From contig CAILMF010000054.1 in NCBI GenBank assembly GCA_903835235.1, positions 186,001 through 250,000 of the forward strand: 64,000 nucleotides of DNA. Direction: 5' to 3'. The notes below the pieces were generated by a model that did no database searches, was not told the origin of the DNA, and worked only from the letters and a program-made list of their open reading frames with translations. Made by a program: the position numbers and the translations under genes. Shown in pieces: positions 27,454 to 37,649 of the stretch (positions within the stretch are counted from its first letter, which is position 1; each line of letters begins with the position of its first letter). This stretch comes from an uncultured Rhodospirillales bacterium. GTDB taxonomy: Bacteria > Pseudomonadota > Alphaproteobacteria > Acetobacterales > Acetobacteraceae.

Positions 27454-28326
27454 GTGAACCCACCCATCGTGGCGGCGCCCGGCCGCTGGCAGGACCTGGG
27501 CAAGCGCGCGGCCTCCGCGGTGGTGCTGCTGCCGCTGGCGATCTTCTGCCTGTGGGCCGGGGGCACCGCCTGGGCCATCCTGGTGCTGCTGGCGCTGATG
27601 GGCCTGGCCTGGGAATGGACCCGGCTGACCGGCGGCGAGCCGCGTGGCCCCGATGGGCTGATGCTGCAGGCCGCCGTGCTCGGTGGTGCCGGGCTGGCGC
27701 TGCTGGGGCATGGCGCCTGGGGGCTGATCTGGGTGCTGGGTGCCGCCGTGGCGACGCTGCTGCGGGTGGACCGGCCTGTCATTGGTCGCCTCTGGCTGCC
27801 GGGCGGCGTGCTCTATCTCGGCCTGGCCGGGTTGGCGCTGGCGGCACTGCGCCAGGCGCCGGGTGGGGTTGGCCTGGCCAATGTTCTGTTCGTGCTGGTG
27901 GTGGTCTGGTCCAGCGATATCGGCGCCTATGTCGCCGGGCGCTGGTGGGGCGGGGCCAGGCTGGCGCCGGCGATCTCCCCGGGCAAGACGCGGTCCGGCG
28001 CCGTGGGCGGGCTGGTTGCGGCGATGCTGTTCGGCTGGGCGGTCGCCCAGCTTGCCGCGCCCGGCAACGGGTTGGTGGCCGTTGTCCTGGCCGCCACGCT
28101 GAGCATCGTTTCGCAGGCAGGTGACTTGTTTGAAAGCTGGGTGAAGCGGCGGTTTGGTGTAAAGGACAGTTCGGCGCTGATCCCCGGCCATGGCGGCCTG
28201 CTGGATCGGCTGGATGGCCTGCTCTGGGCCGCCCCGGTTGCCGCCCTGCTCGGGCTGGCCCATGGGGTGGCCCACGGGGTATCCTCTGGCCGGGGTGCTG
28301 GACTGGGGGAATTCCTGTGGCGATGA
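27454..28326 (+). CDS. cdsA: Phosphatidate cytidylyltransferase
   Basis: A 290-residue membrane protein with several hydrophobic helices and the CTP-transferase signature near the C-terminus (LSIVSQAGDLFESWVKRRFGVKDSSALIPGHGGLLDRLD condensed: SQxGDLxESxxKRxxxxKDSxxxxPGHGGxLDRxD). It begins with GTG directly after the uppS stop and overlaps dxr by 10 bases. It converts phosphatidate and CTP to CDP-diacylglycerol in the inner membrane, the precursor of all phospholipids. Confidence 0.95.
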   Translation: MNPPIVAAPGRWQDLGKRAASAVVLLPLAIFCLWAGGTAWAILVLLALMGLAWEWTRLTGGEPRGPDGLMLQAAVLGGAGLALLGHGAWGLIWVLGAAVATLLRVDRPVIGRLWLPGGVLYLGLAGLALAALRQAPGGVGLANVLFVLVVVWSSDIGAYVAGRWWGGARLAPAISPGKTRSGAVGGLVAAMLFGWAVAQLAAPGNGLVAVVLAATLSIVSQAGDLFESWVKRRFGVKDSSALIPGHGGLLDRLDGLLWAAPVAALLGLAHGVAHGVSSGRGAGLGEFLWR

Positions 28327-29510
28327 CAAGCGGCAAACCCGAGGCGCCGCGACGGCTGACCATCCTCGGCAGCACCGGCTCGATCGGCACCAGCACCATG
28401 GCGCTGCTGGAGGCCGCGGAACCCGGCGAATTCGCGGTGGAGGCCCTGGTGGCCGGGCGCGACGCCGCCGGACTGGCGAAGCAGGCGATCCGCTTCGGCG
28501 CCCGGCTGGCGGTGGTGGCGGACCCGGCTTCCTACGCCGCGCTGAAGGCAGCCCTGGCCGGCACCGGCATTGAATGCGCCGCGGGACCTGAGGCTGTCAT
28601 CGAGGCCGCGGCTCGGCCGGTGGACTGGACCATGGCCGCCATCGTCGGCGCCGCCGGGCTGAAGCCGACCCTGGCCGCGCTCTCCCATGGCGGCACCGTG
28701 GCGCTGGCCAACAAGGAAAGCCTGGTCTGCGCCGGGCCCATCGTGCTGGCGGCGGCCAAGGCCCATGGCGCGCTGCTGCTGCCGGTGGACAGCGAGCACA
28801 ACGCCATCTTCCAGGCGCTGGACGGCAGCGAGCCGAAGCTGATCGAGAAGATCATCATCACCGCCTCCGGCGGGCCGTTCCGCACCGCCGATATCAGCGT
28901 GATGCGCACCGCCACGCCGGAAATGGCGGTGAAGCACCCGATGTGGAGCATGGGCGCCAAGATCAGCGTCGACAGCGCCACGATGATGAACAAGGGCCTT
29001 GAGGTCATCGAGGCCGAACGGCTGTTCCCGGTGCACGAATCGCAACTGGAAGTGCTGGTGCACCCGCAATCCACCGTGCACGGCCTGGTGCAATACGCGG
29101 ATGGCAGCCTGCTGGCACAGCTGGGCGCGCCGGACATGCGCACGCCGATTTCCCACGCGTTGGGCTGGCCGCACCGGATGAAGGTGGTCATGGCGCGGCT
29201 GGATCTCGCAAAACTGGGCAGCCTGACCTTCGAGGCCCCCGACCCCGTCCGCTTCCCGGCGCTGCGCCTGGCGCGGGAGGCGTTGATCGCGGGGCAGGGC
29301 GCCCCATGTATTTTGAATGCGGCCAATGAGGCCGCCGTGGCGCTGTTCCTGGCACGCAAGCTCGGCTTCCTCGACATCGCCACGGTGGTGGAGGAGACCT
29401 TGCAGCGCCTCGGCGCCCCGGCGGTGGATGGCCTGGACGACGTGATTGCGCTGGACGAAGCGGCGCGGGCCGAGGCGCACCGCCTGGCCGCGCTGCGCGT
29501 ATTGGCCTGA
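28317..29510 (+). CDS. dxr: 1-deoxy-D-xylulose 5-phosphate reductoisomerase
   Basis: A 397-residue NADPH-dependent enzyme of the MEP isoprenoid pathway. The cofactor loop GSTGSIG is at 18-24, NKESLVCAGPI and PVDSEHNAIFQAL hold the metal and substrate ligands, and MNKGLEVIEAERLF is conserved. The start may be the GTG at 28317 (GGGGGA six bases upstream) or the ATG at 28323, which gives an ATGA overlap with cdsA; the difference is two residues. It supplies isoprenoid precursors, which uppS in the same cluster ultimately consumes. Confidence 0.96.
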   Translation: MAMTSGKPEAPRRLTILGSTGSIGTSTMALLEAAEPGEFAVEALVAGRDAAGLAKQAIRFGARLAVVADPASYAALKAALAGTGIECAAGPEAVIEAAARPVDWTMAAIVGAAGLKPTLAALSHGGTVALANKESLVCAGPIVLAAAKAHGALLLPVDSEHNAIFQALDGSEPKLIEKIIITASGGPFRTADISVMRTATPEMAVKHPMWSMGAKISVDSATMMNKGLEVIEAERLFPVHESQLEVLVHPQSTVHGLVQYADGSLLAQLGAPDMRTPISHALGWPHRMKVVMARLDLAKLGSLTFEAPDPVRFPALRLAREALIAGQGAPCILNAANEAAVALFLARKLGFLDIATVVEETLQRLGAPAVDGLDDVIALDEAARAEAHRLAALRVLA

Positions 29511-29528
29511 ACCGAGGAAGTCTCTTCG

Positions 29529-30629
29529 ATGGAATTGCTGCGGACTCTGCTGGCCTTTGCCGTTGTCCTGGGCGTGCTCGTCTTCATCCATGAGATGGGG
29601 CACTACCTGGCGGCGCGCTGGCGCGGCGTGCATGCGGATGCCTTCGCCATCGGCTTCGGCAAGCCGGTGCTGAAGTGGACCGACAGGCGCGGCACGGAAT
29701 GGCGGCTGGGGTGGATACCCCTGGGCGGCTACGTGAAGCTGCACGGCCAGGAAACCCCGGCCGATGCCTCCGCCGAGGAGCGCGCCCGCTGGCGCCAGGG
29801 CCAGACCTTCCATGAGAAGAGCGTGCTGAGCCGCGCCATCGTGGTGGCGGCGGGGCCGGTGGCCAATTTCCTGCTGGCCATGGTGCTGTTCGCGGGGTTG
29901 TTCGCCACCCTGGGCCAGCCGGTCGGCGGCACCAGCGTCGGCGCCGTGGTGGCCGAGTCGCCGGCGGCGCGCGTTGGCCTGCGTGCCGGCGATGAGATCG
30001 TGGCGCTGGATGGCCAGCGGGTGACCCGGTTCGACCAGGTGCAGCGCTACATCCAGCCACGCGCCGGCCAGCCGGTGGAAATCCGCGTGGCCCGCGACGG
30101 CGTGGAGTTGACGGTGCGCGCCACGCCTGATGCGCGGGCGCTGCCGAACGGGACCACCAACGGCGTGCTGGGCATCCAGGGCGGCGCGGTCCGATTCGAG
30201 CGCCTGAGCCTGCCGCAGGCCGTCGTGGCCGGCGTGGTGCAGACCGGCGACATCACCTGGCAGACCCTGGCCGGCATCGGCGAGATGCTGGTGGGCCAGC
30301 GCAGCGCCAAGGAACTGGGCGGCCCGATCCGGATTGCCGAGATCAGCGGCGAGGCGGCTTCCCTGGGCGTGGCGCCGCTGGTGAACCTGATGGCGCTGCT
30401 GTCGGTCAGCCTGGGGCTGCTGAACCTGTTCCCGATTCCGCTGCTGGATGGCGGGCACCTGGTTTTCTACGCGGCCGAGGCGATTCGCGGCCGTCCGCTG
30501 CCGCCCAAGGCGCAGGAATACGGGTTCCGTGCCGGCTTCGCCGTGCTGGTCACCCTGTTCCTGTTTGCGTCCTGGAACGACATTGCGCATGGCAGCATTG
30601 GCCGCTGGGTGGCGGGATTGCTCGGTTGA
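29529..30629 (+). CDS. rseP: RIP site-2 metalloprotease RseP
   Basis: A 366-residue intramembrane zinc protease. HEMGH at residues 21-25 in the first membrane helix and LLDGGH near residue 306 are the zinc and aspartate motifs; one PDZ domain lies between (GTSVGAVVAESPAARVGLRAGDEIVALDG). E. coli RseP (about 450) has two PDZ domains; the shorter single-PDZ form is usual in alphaproteobacteria. It cleaves anti-sigma factors and remnant signal peptides in the inner membrane. Confidence 0.94.
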   Translation: MELLRTLLAFAVVLGVLVFIHEMGHYLAARWRGVHADAFAIGFGKPVLKWTDRRGTEWRLGWIPLGGYVKLHGQETPADASAEERARWRQGQTFHEKSVLSRAIVVAAGPVANFLLAMVLFAGLFATLGQPVGGTSVGAVVAESPAARVGLRAGDEIVALDGQRVTRFDQVQRYIQPRAGQPVEIRVARDGVELTVRATPDARALPNGTTNGVLGIQGGAVRFERLSLPQAVVAGVVQTGDITWQTLAGIGEMLVGQRSAKELGGPIRIAEISGEAASLGVAPLVNLMALLSVSLGLLNLFPIPLLDGGHLVFYAAEAIRGRPLPPKAQEYGFRAGFAVLVTLFLFASWNDIAHGSIGRWVAGLLG

Positions 30630-30712
30630 AGGGCTGTCTGACGCAGCCGTAACCGCCTTGGCGCTTGCCCCGCGACCCCGTGCGTGGCAATCGCGTATCT
30701 GAGAGGTGCGGG

Positions 30713-33115
30713 GTGGCGGCCGGGGTAACCGGCAGCTATCTTCCGCGCCTGCCAAACCCACGAGCCAGGCCACCGCCCTTGCACCGCACCGCACGCGCCC
30801 TTCTGCTCGCTTCCGCCTGCCTCGCGCCGGCCCTGCTGCCGCCGGAGGCTGCTGCCCAGCAGCGTCCGCGCCAGTTGCCTGCTGCCCGCCCCGCCGCGCC
30901 GGAAGGCGTGGTGCAGAGCATCGAGGTGCGCGGCAACCAGCGGATCGAGGCTGACACGGTCCGCAGCTACATGCTGCTGCAGCCCGGCGACATGTATGAC
31001 GCCGAGCGCCAGGACCGCAGCCTGAAGTCGCTCTATGCCACCGGGCTGTTCCGGGACGTCCGGATCTCCCGCGATGGCGGCAGGGTCACCGTGCAGGTGG
31101 CCGAGAATCCGCTGGTCAACCGGGTGGCCTTTGAAGGCAACCGCAAGCTCAGCGACGCCAACCTGAATGCCGAGGTGCAGCTGCGCCAGCGTTCGGTCTT
31201 CACCACCCAGCAGGTGCAGGCCGACCGGCAGCGCATCCTGGATGCCTATGCCCGCCGCGGCCGCTTCGCCACCTCGGTGGAGCCGAAGATCATCGAGCTG
31301 GACCAGAACCGCGTCGACGTGGTGTTCGAGATCCATGAGGGCGATGCGGCGCTGGTGGCGCGCATCAACTTCGTCGGCAACGGCACCTTCTCGGACAGCA
31401 AGCTGCGCGAGATCGTGGCGACGCGCGAGCAGGCCTGGTACCGGTTCTTCTCCAGCAGCGACCAGTTCGACCCGGACCGCCTGGCCTTCGACCGCGAGCT
31501 GCTGCGCCGCTACTACCTGCGCGCCGGCTACGCCGATGTGCAGATCACCAACGCCACGGCCGAACTGGCGCCGGATCGCAGCGGCTTCTTCCTGACCTAT
31601 ACGATCGACGAAGGCCCGCGCTACCGCGTCGGCAAGGTCGATGTCGTGTCCAATATCCGCAACCTGGAAGCCGGCTCGCTGCAGCCGATCGCCGGGCGCG
31701 AGCTGGACACCGGCGACTGGTACGACGGCGACGCGGTGGAGCGGGTGACGACGGCGTTGCAGGACAACGCCAACCTGCGCGGCTTCCCCTTCGTGGAGGT
31801 GCAGCCCCGGGTCACGCGCGACCGCGAGGCGCGCCGCGTCGACCTGGCCTTCGACGTCAACGAGGCGCCGCGCATCTATGTCGAGCGCATCGACATCACC
31901 GGCAATACCCGCACCCAGGACCGGGTGATCCGGCGTGAGTTCCGCGTGGCCGAGGGCGACGCCTTCAATGCCGCGCAGATCCGCCGCAGCCGCGACCGGC
32001 TGCGCAACCTCGGCTACTTCGCCGACGTGCAGGTCTCCTCCAGCCCTGGCTCGGCGCCGGACCGTTCGGTGCTGAACACCGCGGTGACGGAACGCCCGAC
32101 CGGCGAAATCTCGCTGGGTGGTGGCTACTCGACCGACGCCGGCTTCCTGCTCGACGCCGGTATCCGCGAGCGCAACCTGCTGGGCACCGGCATCGAGAGC
32201 CGCATCGGCGGCACGCTGGCGCAGCGCCGCAGCCAGGCCGACATCTCGTTCACCGACCCCTACTTCCTGGACCGCAACCTGGCGGTGGGCCTCGACCTCT
32301 TCTACATCCAGCGCAACCTGCTGAGCATCGCCTCCTACCAGGAACGGCGCGAAGGCTTCGCGGTGCGCATGGGCTATGCCTTCACCGACCGGCTGCGGCA
32401 GGTGTGGAACTACACGCTCAGCAACCGTACCGTTTACAACATCTCGCCGAACGCCTCGCAGTACATCACCGAGCAGAAGGGCACGACGCTGCTCAGCCAG
32501 GTCGGCCAGACGCTGTCCTATGACTGGCGCGATTCGCTGATCTCGCCGAGCAAGGGCGGCCTGCTGCGGCTCGGCACCGACTTCGCCGGCCTGGGTGGCG
32601 ACGTGGCCTACCTGCGCACCCGGTTGGACGCGGTCTATCACATCCCGCTGGAAGCCTATCTGGGCGACCCGGAATACGTGCTGTCCTTCACCGGTGGCGT
32701 CGGCTACCTGCACGACCTGTTCGGCAAGCGCGACCGCATCGTCGACCGCTTCTTCCTGGGCGGTGAAAACCTGCGCGGCTTCCGCATCGCCGGCGTTGGC
32801 CCGCGCGACACCACCACCGCGGACAGCCTGGGTGGCCGCTTCCTGTGGACCCAGTCGACCGAACTCCGCTACCCGCTGCCCTTGCCGGCGGAACTTGGCC
32901 TGGTTGGCCGTGCCTTCGTCGACGTCGGCTCGCTCTCGCAGTCGGCCAAGGGCACGAACGTCGCCGACGACAGCACACCGCGTGTCGGTGCCGGCGTCGG
33001 CATCTCCTGGCGCAGCCCGTTCGGCCTGATCAACATCGACCTGGCACAGGCCGTGGTGAAGCGGCGGTACGATCAGACGCAGATCTTCCGCTTTGGCTTC
33101 GGCACTCGCTTCTGA
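30713..33115 (+). CDS. bamA: Outer membrane protein assembly factor BamA
   Basis: An Omp85 protein of about 800 residues with a signal segment (ARALLLASACLAPALLPPEAAA), five POTRA repeats beginning VVQSIEVRGNQRIEADTVRSY, and a C-terminal beta barrel. The barrel contains LRGFRIAGVGPRDT, matching the conserved (V/I)RG(F/Y) of strand 16 loop 6, and ends in aromatic GFGTRF as outer membrane proteins do. No ATG fits: GTG at 30713 with AGAGG at 6 bases is chosen; TTG at 30779 would give a shorter signal peptide. It inserts beta-barrel proteins in the outer membrane. Confidence 0.93.
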   Translation: MAAGVTGSYLPRLPNPRARPPPLHRTARALLLASACLAPALLPPEAAAQQRPRQLPAARPAAPEGVVQSIEVRGNQRIEADTVRSYMLLQPGDMYDAERQDRSLKSLYATGLFRDVRISRDGGRVTVQVAENPLVNRVAFEGNRKLSDANLNAEVQLRQRSVFTTQQVQADRQRILDAYARRGRFATSVEPKIIELDQNRVDVVFEIHEGDAALVARINFVGNGTFSDSKLREIVATREQAWYRFFSSSDQFDPDRLAFDRELLRRYYLRAGYADVQITNATAELAPDRSGFFLTYTIDEGPRYRVGKVDVVSNIRNLEAGSLQPIAGRELDTGDWYDGDAVERVTTALQDNANLRGFPFVEVQPRVTRDREARRVDLAFDVNEAPRIYVERIDITGNTRTQDRVIRREFRVAEGDAFNAAQIRRSRDRLRNLGYFADVQVSSSPGSAPDRSVLNTAVTERPTGEISLGGGYSTDAGFLLDAGIRERNLLGTGIESRIGGTLAQRRSQADISFTDPYFLDRNLAVGLDLFYIQRNLLSIASYQERREGFAVRMGYAFTDRLRQVWNYTLSNRTVYNISPNASQYITEQKGTTLLSQVGQTLSYDWRDSLISPSKGGLLRLGTDFAGLGGDVAYLRTRLDAVYHIPLEAYLGDPEYVLSFTGGVGYLHDLFGKRDRIVDRFFLGGENLRGFRIAGVGPRDTTTADSLGGRFLWTQSTELRYPLPLPAELGLVGRAFVDVGSLSQSAKGTNVADDSTPRVGAGVGISWRSPFGLINIDLAQAVVKRRYDQTQIFRFGFGTRF

Positions 33116-33135
33116 CCCTTCTGGACGTTCCTCAC

Positions 33136-33978
33136 ATGGCGAAGACCCGTGTTTCCTCTCCGGCCGTTCTGGTGCTTGGCGGCCTGGCCGTTGCGGCTCT
33201 GGCTGGCTCCCTCCCGGCGCAGGCGCAGCAGCAGCAGCCGGAGTGGTTCGTGCCGGGAGGCCAGGGCAATCGCCCGGGACAACCGGCGCCGGCGCCGGCA
33301 CCTGCGCGCCCCGGTCAGCAGCCAGCCGCCCCGGCCGCCCAGCCCGCGCGTCCCGGCCAGCCACCGGCAGCCCGTCCGGCGCAGGCCGGTCCTGCGCTGC
33401 CGGCCGGCCAGCCGCCGCCGGCCGCCGTCATCGGCATTGTCGACCTGGACGAGATCCGCACCGCCTCCAGCGCCTTCGGCACGGTACGCGAGGAGATCGA
33501 GCGTCGCCGCCAGCGGCTGAACGACGACCTGCAGCGCGAGCAGAACAACTGGCGCGAGGCGCAGCAGTCCCTGGCCAACCAGCGCGCCAACCTGCCGCCG
33601 GACCAACTGCGCACGCGTGAGCGCGAATTGCAGGACCGCATCACCGACAGCCAGCGCATCTTCCGGGAGCGGTCGCGCGGGATCGAGCAGGCCGCCCAGG
33701 CGGCGCTGGTCGAGATCGAGCAGGCGGTCGGCCTGGCGGTGCGCCAGGTGGCGTCCAGCCGTGGCGTGAACCTGGTGCTGACGCGCCCGGCCGTGCTGAT
33801 GAACGACCGTCCCTTCGACCTGACCGAGGAGGTTTCCGGCCAGGTCAACCGCGTGCTGCGCAGCGTGACCTTGGCTCCGGAAGCCACCGGCGAGGCGCCG
33901 GCGGCCGCGCCGGCTGCTGCCCCGGCGGCGCCGGCAGGACGGCAGGCTCCGGCGCAAGGCCAGCGCCCGGCTCGCTGA
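33136..33978 (+). CDS. OmpH/Skp-family periplasmic chaperone
   Basis: A 280-residue protein with a signal peptide (LVLGGLAVAALAGSLPAQA), then an unusual 65-residue Pro/Ala/Gly-rich stretch. The Skp domain follows (IGIVDLDEIRTASSAFG, a long charged coiled coil around EIERRRQRLNDDLQREQNNW, and ASSRGVNLVLTRPAVLM). A second Ala/Pro-rich tail ends the protein. Skp proteins are about 160 residues, so both low-complexity ends are extra. It escorts unfolded outer membrane proteins to BamA, encoded just upstream. Confidence 0.88.
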   Translation: MAKTRVSSPAVLVLGGLAVAALAGSLPAQAQQQQPEWFVPGGQGNRPGQPAPAPAPARPGQQPAAPAAQPARPGQPPAARPAQAGPALPAGQPPPAAVIGIVDLDEIRTASSAFGTVREEIERRRQRLNDDLQREQNNWREAQQSLANQRANLPPDQLRTRERELQDRITDSQRIFRERSRGIEQAAQAALVEIEQAVGLAVRQVASSRGVNLVLTRPAVLMNDRPFDLTEEVSGQVNRVLRSVTLAPEATGEAPAAAPAAAPAAPAGRQAPAQGQRPAR

Positions 33979-33988
33979 GGACTACGCG

Positions 33989-35032
33989 ATGGCGGCGGAC
34001 CCGCGCTTCTTCCCCTGCGCCGGCCCGCAGACCCTGGCGAACATCGCCGCCGCGGCCTCTGGCCGGGCGGAGGGCGATGGCGAGCGGCGCTTCAACGGCG
34101 TCGCCTCGCTGCAGGCCGCCGGGCCGGATGATGTCAGCTTCATCGACCATCGCCGCAACCTGGCCCTGCTGCAGGCAACCAGGGCCGGCGCGGTGATCCT
34201 GCCGGAAGCGCTGCTGCCCCACCTGCCCCCGGGCGCGGCCGGGGTCGTCGTCGCCTCGGCCTATCTTGGCTTTACCCGGGTGGCGCGGCTGTTCCACCCG
34301 GCGCCGGCGGCGGTGCCCGGTATTCACCCCACCGCGGTGGTGGCGCCCGATGCGGAACTGGCCGAGGGGTGCGAGATCGGCCCCTACGCCGTGATCGGTG
34401 CCGCGGCCAAGCTGGGCGCCGGCTGCATCATCGGCGCGCATGCGGTGGTTGGCGCCGGGGTGGAGATGGGTCCTGGATGCCGGCTGCACCCGCATGCCTG
34501 CGTCAGCCATGCCGTGCTGGGCGCGGCCGTGGTGCTGCACCCCGGGGCGCGGATTGGGCAGGAAGGCTTCGGCCTGGTGGTCGGGCCGGATGGCCAGTTC
34601 CAGACCATGCCGCAGCTTGGCAAGGTGGTGATCGGCGATGCCGTCGAAATCGGCGCCAACAGCTGCATCGACCGTGGCAGCCAGACCGATACGATCATCG
34701 GCCCGGGCACGCGGATCGATAACCTCGTGCAGATCGGCCATAACGTGCAGATGGGCCGCGGTTGCGTCATCATCGCCATGGCCGGCATCTCCGGCTCCGC
34801 CGTGCTGGGCGACTACGTCACCGTGGCCGCGCAGGCCGGACTTGCGGGCCACCTCACGGTTGGGGACAAGGCCCGCATCGGTGCCCAGGCCGGCGTGATG
34901 GGTGACATCGAGCCGGGCATCGACGTACTCGGCTCACCGGCCATGCCGGCGCGGCAATTCTTCCGGACGCAATCGGTGTTGCGCAAGCTGTCCCAGGCGA
35001 CCGGGCAGACCAAGACAGGCGAAAAGACATGA
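33989..35032 (+). CDS. lpxD: UDP-3-O-(3-hydroxyacyl)glucosamine N-acyltransferase
   Basis: A 347-residue left-handed beta-helix acyltransferase. The N-terminal domain starts after [16 protein letters not shown]; hexapeptide repeats run from about residue 105 ([20 protein letters not shown]) to [16 protein letters not shown]; the catalytic His is in [12 protein letters not shown]. It adds the N-linked hydroxyacyl chain in lipid A synthesis. Its end overlaps fabZ by 4 bases. Confidence 0.96.
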   Translation: MAADPRFFPCAGPQTLANIAAAASGRAEGDGERRFNGVASLQAAGPDDVSFIDHRRNLALLQATRAGAVILPEALLPHLPPGAAGVVVASAYLGFTRVARLFHPAPAAVPGIHPTAVVAPDAELAEGCEIGPYAVIGAAAKLGAGCIIGAHAVVGAGVEMGPGCRLHPHACVSHAVLGAAVVLHPGARIGQEGFGLVVGPDGQFQTMPQLGKVVIGDAVEIGANSCIDRGSQTDTIIGPGTRIDNLVQIGHNVQMGRGCVIIAMAGISGSAVLGDYVTVAAQAGLAGHLTVGDKARIGAQAGVMGDIEPGIDVLGSPAMPARQFFRTQSVLRKLSQATGQTKTGEKT

Positions 35033-35508
35033 ACGCGACGGAAGGCACGCCCGCGCCGGCGACCACCCTGGAAACCTGGGACATCGCCCGCATCATGCAG
35101 GCAATCCCGCACCGCTATCCCTTCCTGCTGGTCGACCGCATGGTTGACGTGCTGCTGGGCGAAAGCGCCGTCGGCATCAAGAACGTGACGATGAACGAGC
35201 CGTTCTTCCAGGGCCACTTCCCGCAGGCGCCGGTCATGCCGGGCGTGCTGATCGTGGAATGCATGGCGCAGACCGCCGGCGTGCTGGTGGTGGAGACGCT
35301 GGGGCCGCATGCCCGCGGCAAGCTGGTGTATTTCATGACCATCGAGAACGCCAAGTTCCGCAAGCCGGTGGTGCCGGGCGACCAGCTGCGCGTGCATGTG
35401 CAGAAGGAACGTGCCCGCGGCAACATCTGGAAGTTCCGCGCGGAAGCCAAGGTGGACGGCAAGGTCGTGGCCGAGGCGACCTATTCCGCCATGATCATGG
35501 ACCGCTGA
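35029..35508 (+). CDS. fabZ: 3-hydroxyacyl-ACP dehydratase FabZ
   Basis: A 159-residue hot-dog-fold dehydratase. The catalytic His63 and Glu77 lie in [33 protein letters not shown] is the N-terminal signature. It dehydrates 3-hydroxyacyl-ACP in fatty acid elongation and competes with LpxA/LpxD for the same substrate, which explains its conserved place between them. ATGA overlap with lpxD; 4 bases before lpxA. Confidence 0.97.
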   Translation: MNATEGTPAPATTLETWDIARIMQAIPHRYPFLLVDRMVDVLLGESAVGIKNVTMNEPFFQGHFPQAPVMPGVLIVECMAQTAGVLVVETLGPHARGKLVYFMTIENAKFRKPVVPGDQLRVHVQKERARGNIWKFRAEAKVDGKVVAEATYSAMIMDR

Positions 35509-35512
35509 GCCA

Positions 35513-36343
35513 GTGCCGAGCATTCACCCTACTGCCATCATCGCCCCCGGTGCTGATATCGCGCCGGGTTGCAGCGTCGGTCCCTGGTGCCGCATCGGCC
35601 CGAATGTGGTGCTGGAGGAAGGGGTCATCCTGGACAGCCACGTGGTGGTGGACGGCCATAGCCGCGTTGGTGCCGGCACCCGCGCCTGGCCCTTCGCCAC
35701 CATCGGGACCGAACCGCAGGACCTGAAGTACAAGGCCCAGCCCACCGGTGCCCTGGTCGGCCCGCGCTGCCAGCTGCGGGAAGGTGTCACCATCAACCGC
35801 GCCAGCACGGGCGGGGATGGCTTCACCCGCGTCGGCGCGGATTGCATGTTCATGACCATGGCCCACGTGGCGCATGACTGCCAGGTGGGGGACAACGTCA
35901 TCCTGGCCAACAACGTCATGCTGGCCGGCCATGTGCATATCGGCAGCGGTGCTTTCCTGGGCGGCGGCGTGGCCGTGGCGCAGCAGGGCCGGGTCGGCCG
36001 GCTGGCCATGGTCTCCGGCATGAGCCAGGTCATCACCGACCCGATCCCCTTCGGCTATGTCCATGGCCATCCCGGCCGCCTGGTCGGCATCAACGTGGTC
36101 GGCATGCGCCGCCGCGGCTTCAAGATGGACGATGTGCGCCGCATGCGGCTGCTGGTGAAGCTGCTGTTCCGCGGCGAGGGCGGCGTCTTCGCCGAACGCC
36201 TGGCCCAGGCCCGCGCCGAGTTCGGCGACAGCCCGGAATGTGTCGAGGTCATGGACTTCGCGGCGTCGCAGCGGGGCAAGCGCGGGTTGATGCGCTGGGG
36301 CCGCATGTCCGACGGCGAAGGGGAAAACGGGTCCGACGAATGA
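35513..36343 (+). CDS. lpxA: Acyl-ACP--UDP-N-acetylglucosamine O-acyltransferase
   Basis: A 276-residue beta-helix enzyme with hexapeptide repeats from residue 3 (SIHPTAIIAPGADIAPG), the catalytic His in TMAHVAHDCQVGDNV, and the C-terminal helical domain with HGHPGRLVGINVVGMRRRGF. The GTG at 35513 is the start, as the beta-helix begins immediately and no ATG exists upstream within the gap. First committed step of lipid A. Its stop overlaps the lpxI start. Confidence 0.96.
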   Translation: MPSIHPTAIIAPGADIAPGCSVGPWCRIGPNVVLEEGVILDSHVVVDGHSRVGAGTRAWPFATIGTEPQDLKYKAQPTGALVGPRCQLREGVTINRASTGGDGFTRVGADCMFMTMAHVAHDCQVGDNVILANNVMLAGHVHIGSGAFLGGGVAVAQQGRVGRLAMVSGMSQVITDPIPFGYVHGHPGRLVGINVVGMRRRGFKMDDVRRMRLLVKLLFRGEGGVFAERLAQARAEFGDSPECVEVMDFAASQRGKRGLMRWGRMSDGEGENGSDE

Positions 36344-37200
36344 CGCTGAATGGCGGCGAGCCGATCGGGATCGTCGCCGGCGGCGGCGACCTGCCATTGC
36401 GGATTGCCCAAGGCGCCCAGGCCGCGGGGCGGCCGGTCTTCATCCTGGGCATCGAAGGCTGGGTCGAGCCCGGGGCCTTCGGCGAATGGCCGCACGGCTT
36501 TGCGCGGCTGGGGGCCGGGCGCAGCATATTGGACCAGCTCCGCGCCCATGGCTGCCGGCAGCTGGTCATCGCCGGCAAGGCCAAGCGCCCGTCACTGACC
36601 GCGATCCGGCCGGATGCGGTGACGGCGCGGGCGCTGGCAAAGATCGGCGCGGCGTATTTCTCCGGCGATGACGGGCTGATGAAGGCGGTCATCCGCTTCA
36701 TGGCGGATGAAGGCTTCGAGGTGCTGCCCGTGCATGGCGTGCTGCACGACATATTGCCTGGCCCCGGCCCGATGGGCGACGCGCTGCCGGACGCCCAGGC
36801 GCGGGCCGACATCGCCCGCGGCATTGCCGTGGTGAAGGCGCTGGGCAGCGTGGATGTCGGCCAGGGCTGCGTGGTGCAGCAGGGCATGGTTCTGGCGGTG
36901 GAGGCCATCGAGGGCACCGATGCCATGCTGGCCCGGGCCGGGGATCTGCGCCGCGACGGCCCAGGTGGGGTGCTGGTGAAACTGACCAAGCCGGGGCAGG
37001 ATCGGCGCGTTGACCTGCCGGCCATCGGGCCGCAGACCGTGGCAGGGGCGCTGGCCGCCGGGCTGCGCGGCATTGCGGTGGAAGCCTATGGCACGGTGGT
37101 GGTCGACCGTGACCCGATGATGCATGTGGCCAACCAGGCCGGCCTGTTCGTCATTGCCATCAAGCCCGACGAGTTCAACGAGGAGAGGACGACACCATGA
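36340..37200 (+). CDS. lpxI: UDP-2,3-diacylglucosamine diphosphatase LpxI
   Basis: A 286-residue LpxI (DUF1009) protein: [19 protein letters not shown] at the N-terminus, [12 protein letters not shown], and the catalytic region [21 protein letters not shown]. LpxI replaces LpxH in most alphaproteobacteria and makes lipid X. ATGA overlaps with lpxA upstream and gloA downstream. lpxB, which normally follows, is not here. Confidence 0.94.
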   Translation: MTLNGGEPIGIVAGGGDLPLRIAQGAQAAGRPVFILGIEGWVEPGAFGEWPHGFARLGAGRSILDQLRAHGCRQLVIAGKAKRPSLTAIRPDAVTARALAKIGAAYFSGDDGLMKAVIRFMADEGFEVLPVHGVLHDILPGPGPMGDALPDAQARADIARGIAVVKALGSVDVGQGCVVQQGMVLAVEAIEGTDAMLARAGDLRRDGPGGVLVKLTKPGQDRRVDLPAIGPQTVAGALAAGLRGIAVEAYGTVVVDRDPMMHVANQAGLFVIAIKPDEFNEERTTP

Positions 37201-37586
37201 GCAAGTTCCTGCACACCATGATCCGCGTGGGCAACCTGGACCGCAGCGTGAAATTCTACACCGATCTGCTGGACATGAAGGAGCTGCGCCGCCGGGACGT
37301 GCCGGACGGCAAGTACACACTGTGCTTCCTGGGCTATGCCGCCAACCCGGAACAGGCGGAGATCGAGCTGACCTACAATTACGGCGTCGAGAAGTACGAG
37401 CAGGGCAACGCCTTCGGCCACCTGGCGGTGGGCCTGCCGGATGTGGCGGCGGCCTGCGAGAAGGTCCGCGCCGGCGGCGGCAAGGTGACGCGAGAGGCCG
37501 GGCCGGTGAAGTTCGGCACCACCATCATCGCCTTCGTCGAAGACCCGGACGGCTACAAGATCGAGCTGATCCAGCGCGACTTCTGA
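37197..37586 (+). CDS. gloA: Lactoylglutathione lyase (glyoxalase I)
   Basis: A 129-residue glyoxalase I of the single-module type. The four metal ligands can be placed: His6 ([17 protein letters not shown]), Glu57 (AEIELTYN), His75 (FGHLAVGL) and Glu123 (GYKIELIQ). This set fits the nickel/cobalt-dependent bacterial enzyme. It isomerises the methylglyoxal-glutathione adduct in the cytoplasm. It overlaps lpxI by 4 bases, where lpxB would be expected. Confidence 0.95.
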   Translation: MSKFLHTMIRVGNLDRSVKFYTDLLDMKELRRRDVPDGKYTLCFLGYAANPEQAEIELTYNYGVEKYEQGNAFGHLAVGLPDVAAACEKVRAGGGKVTREAGPVKFGTTIIAFVEDPDGYKIELIQRDF

Positions 37587-37649
37587 CACTGCAATTGACG
37601 GCCGGCGCCAGCGCGGCATGATGCGCTCAACCGAACCGGGAGAGCCATC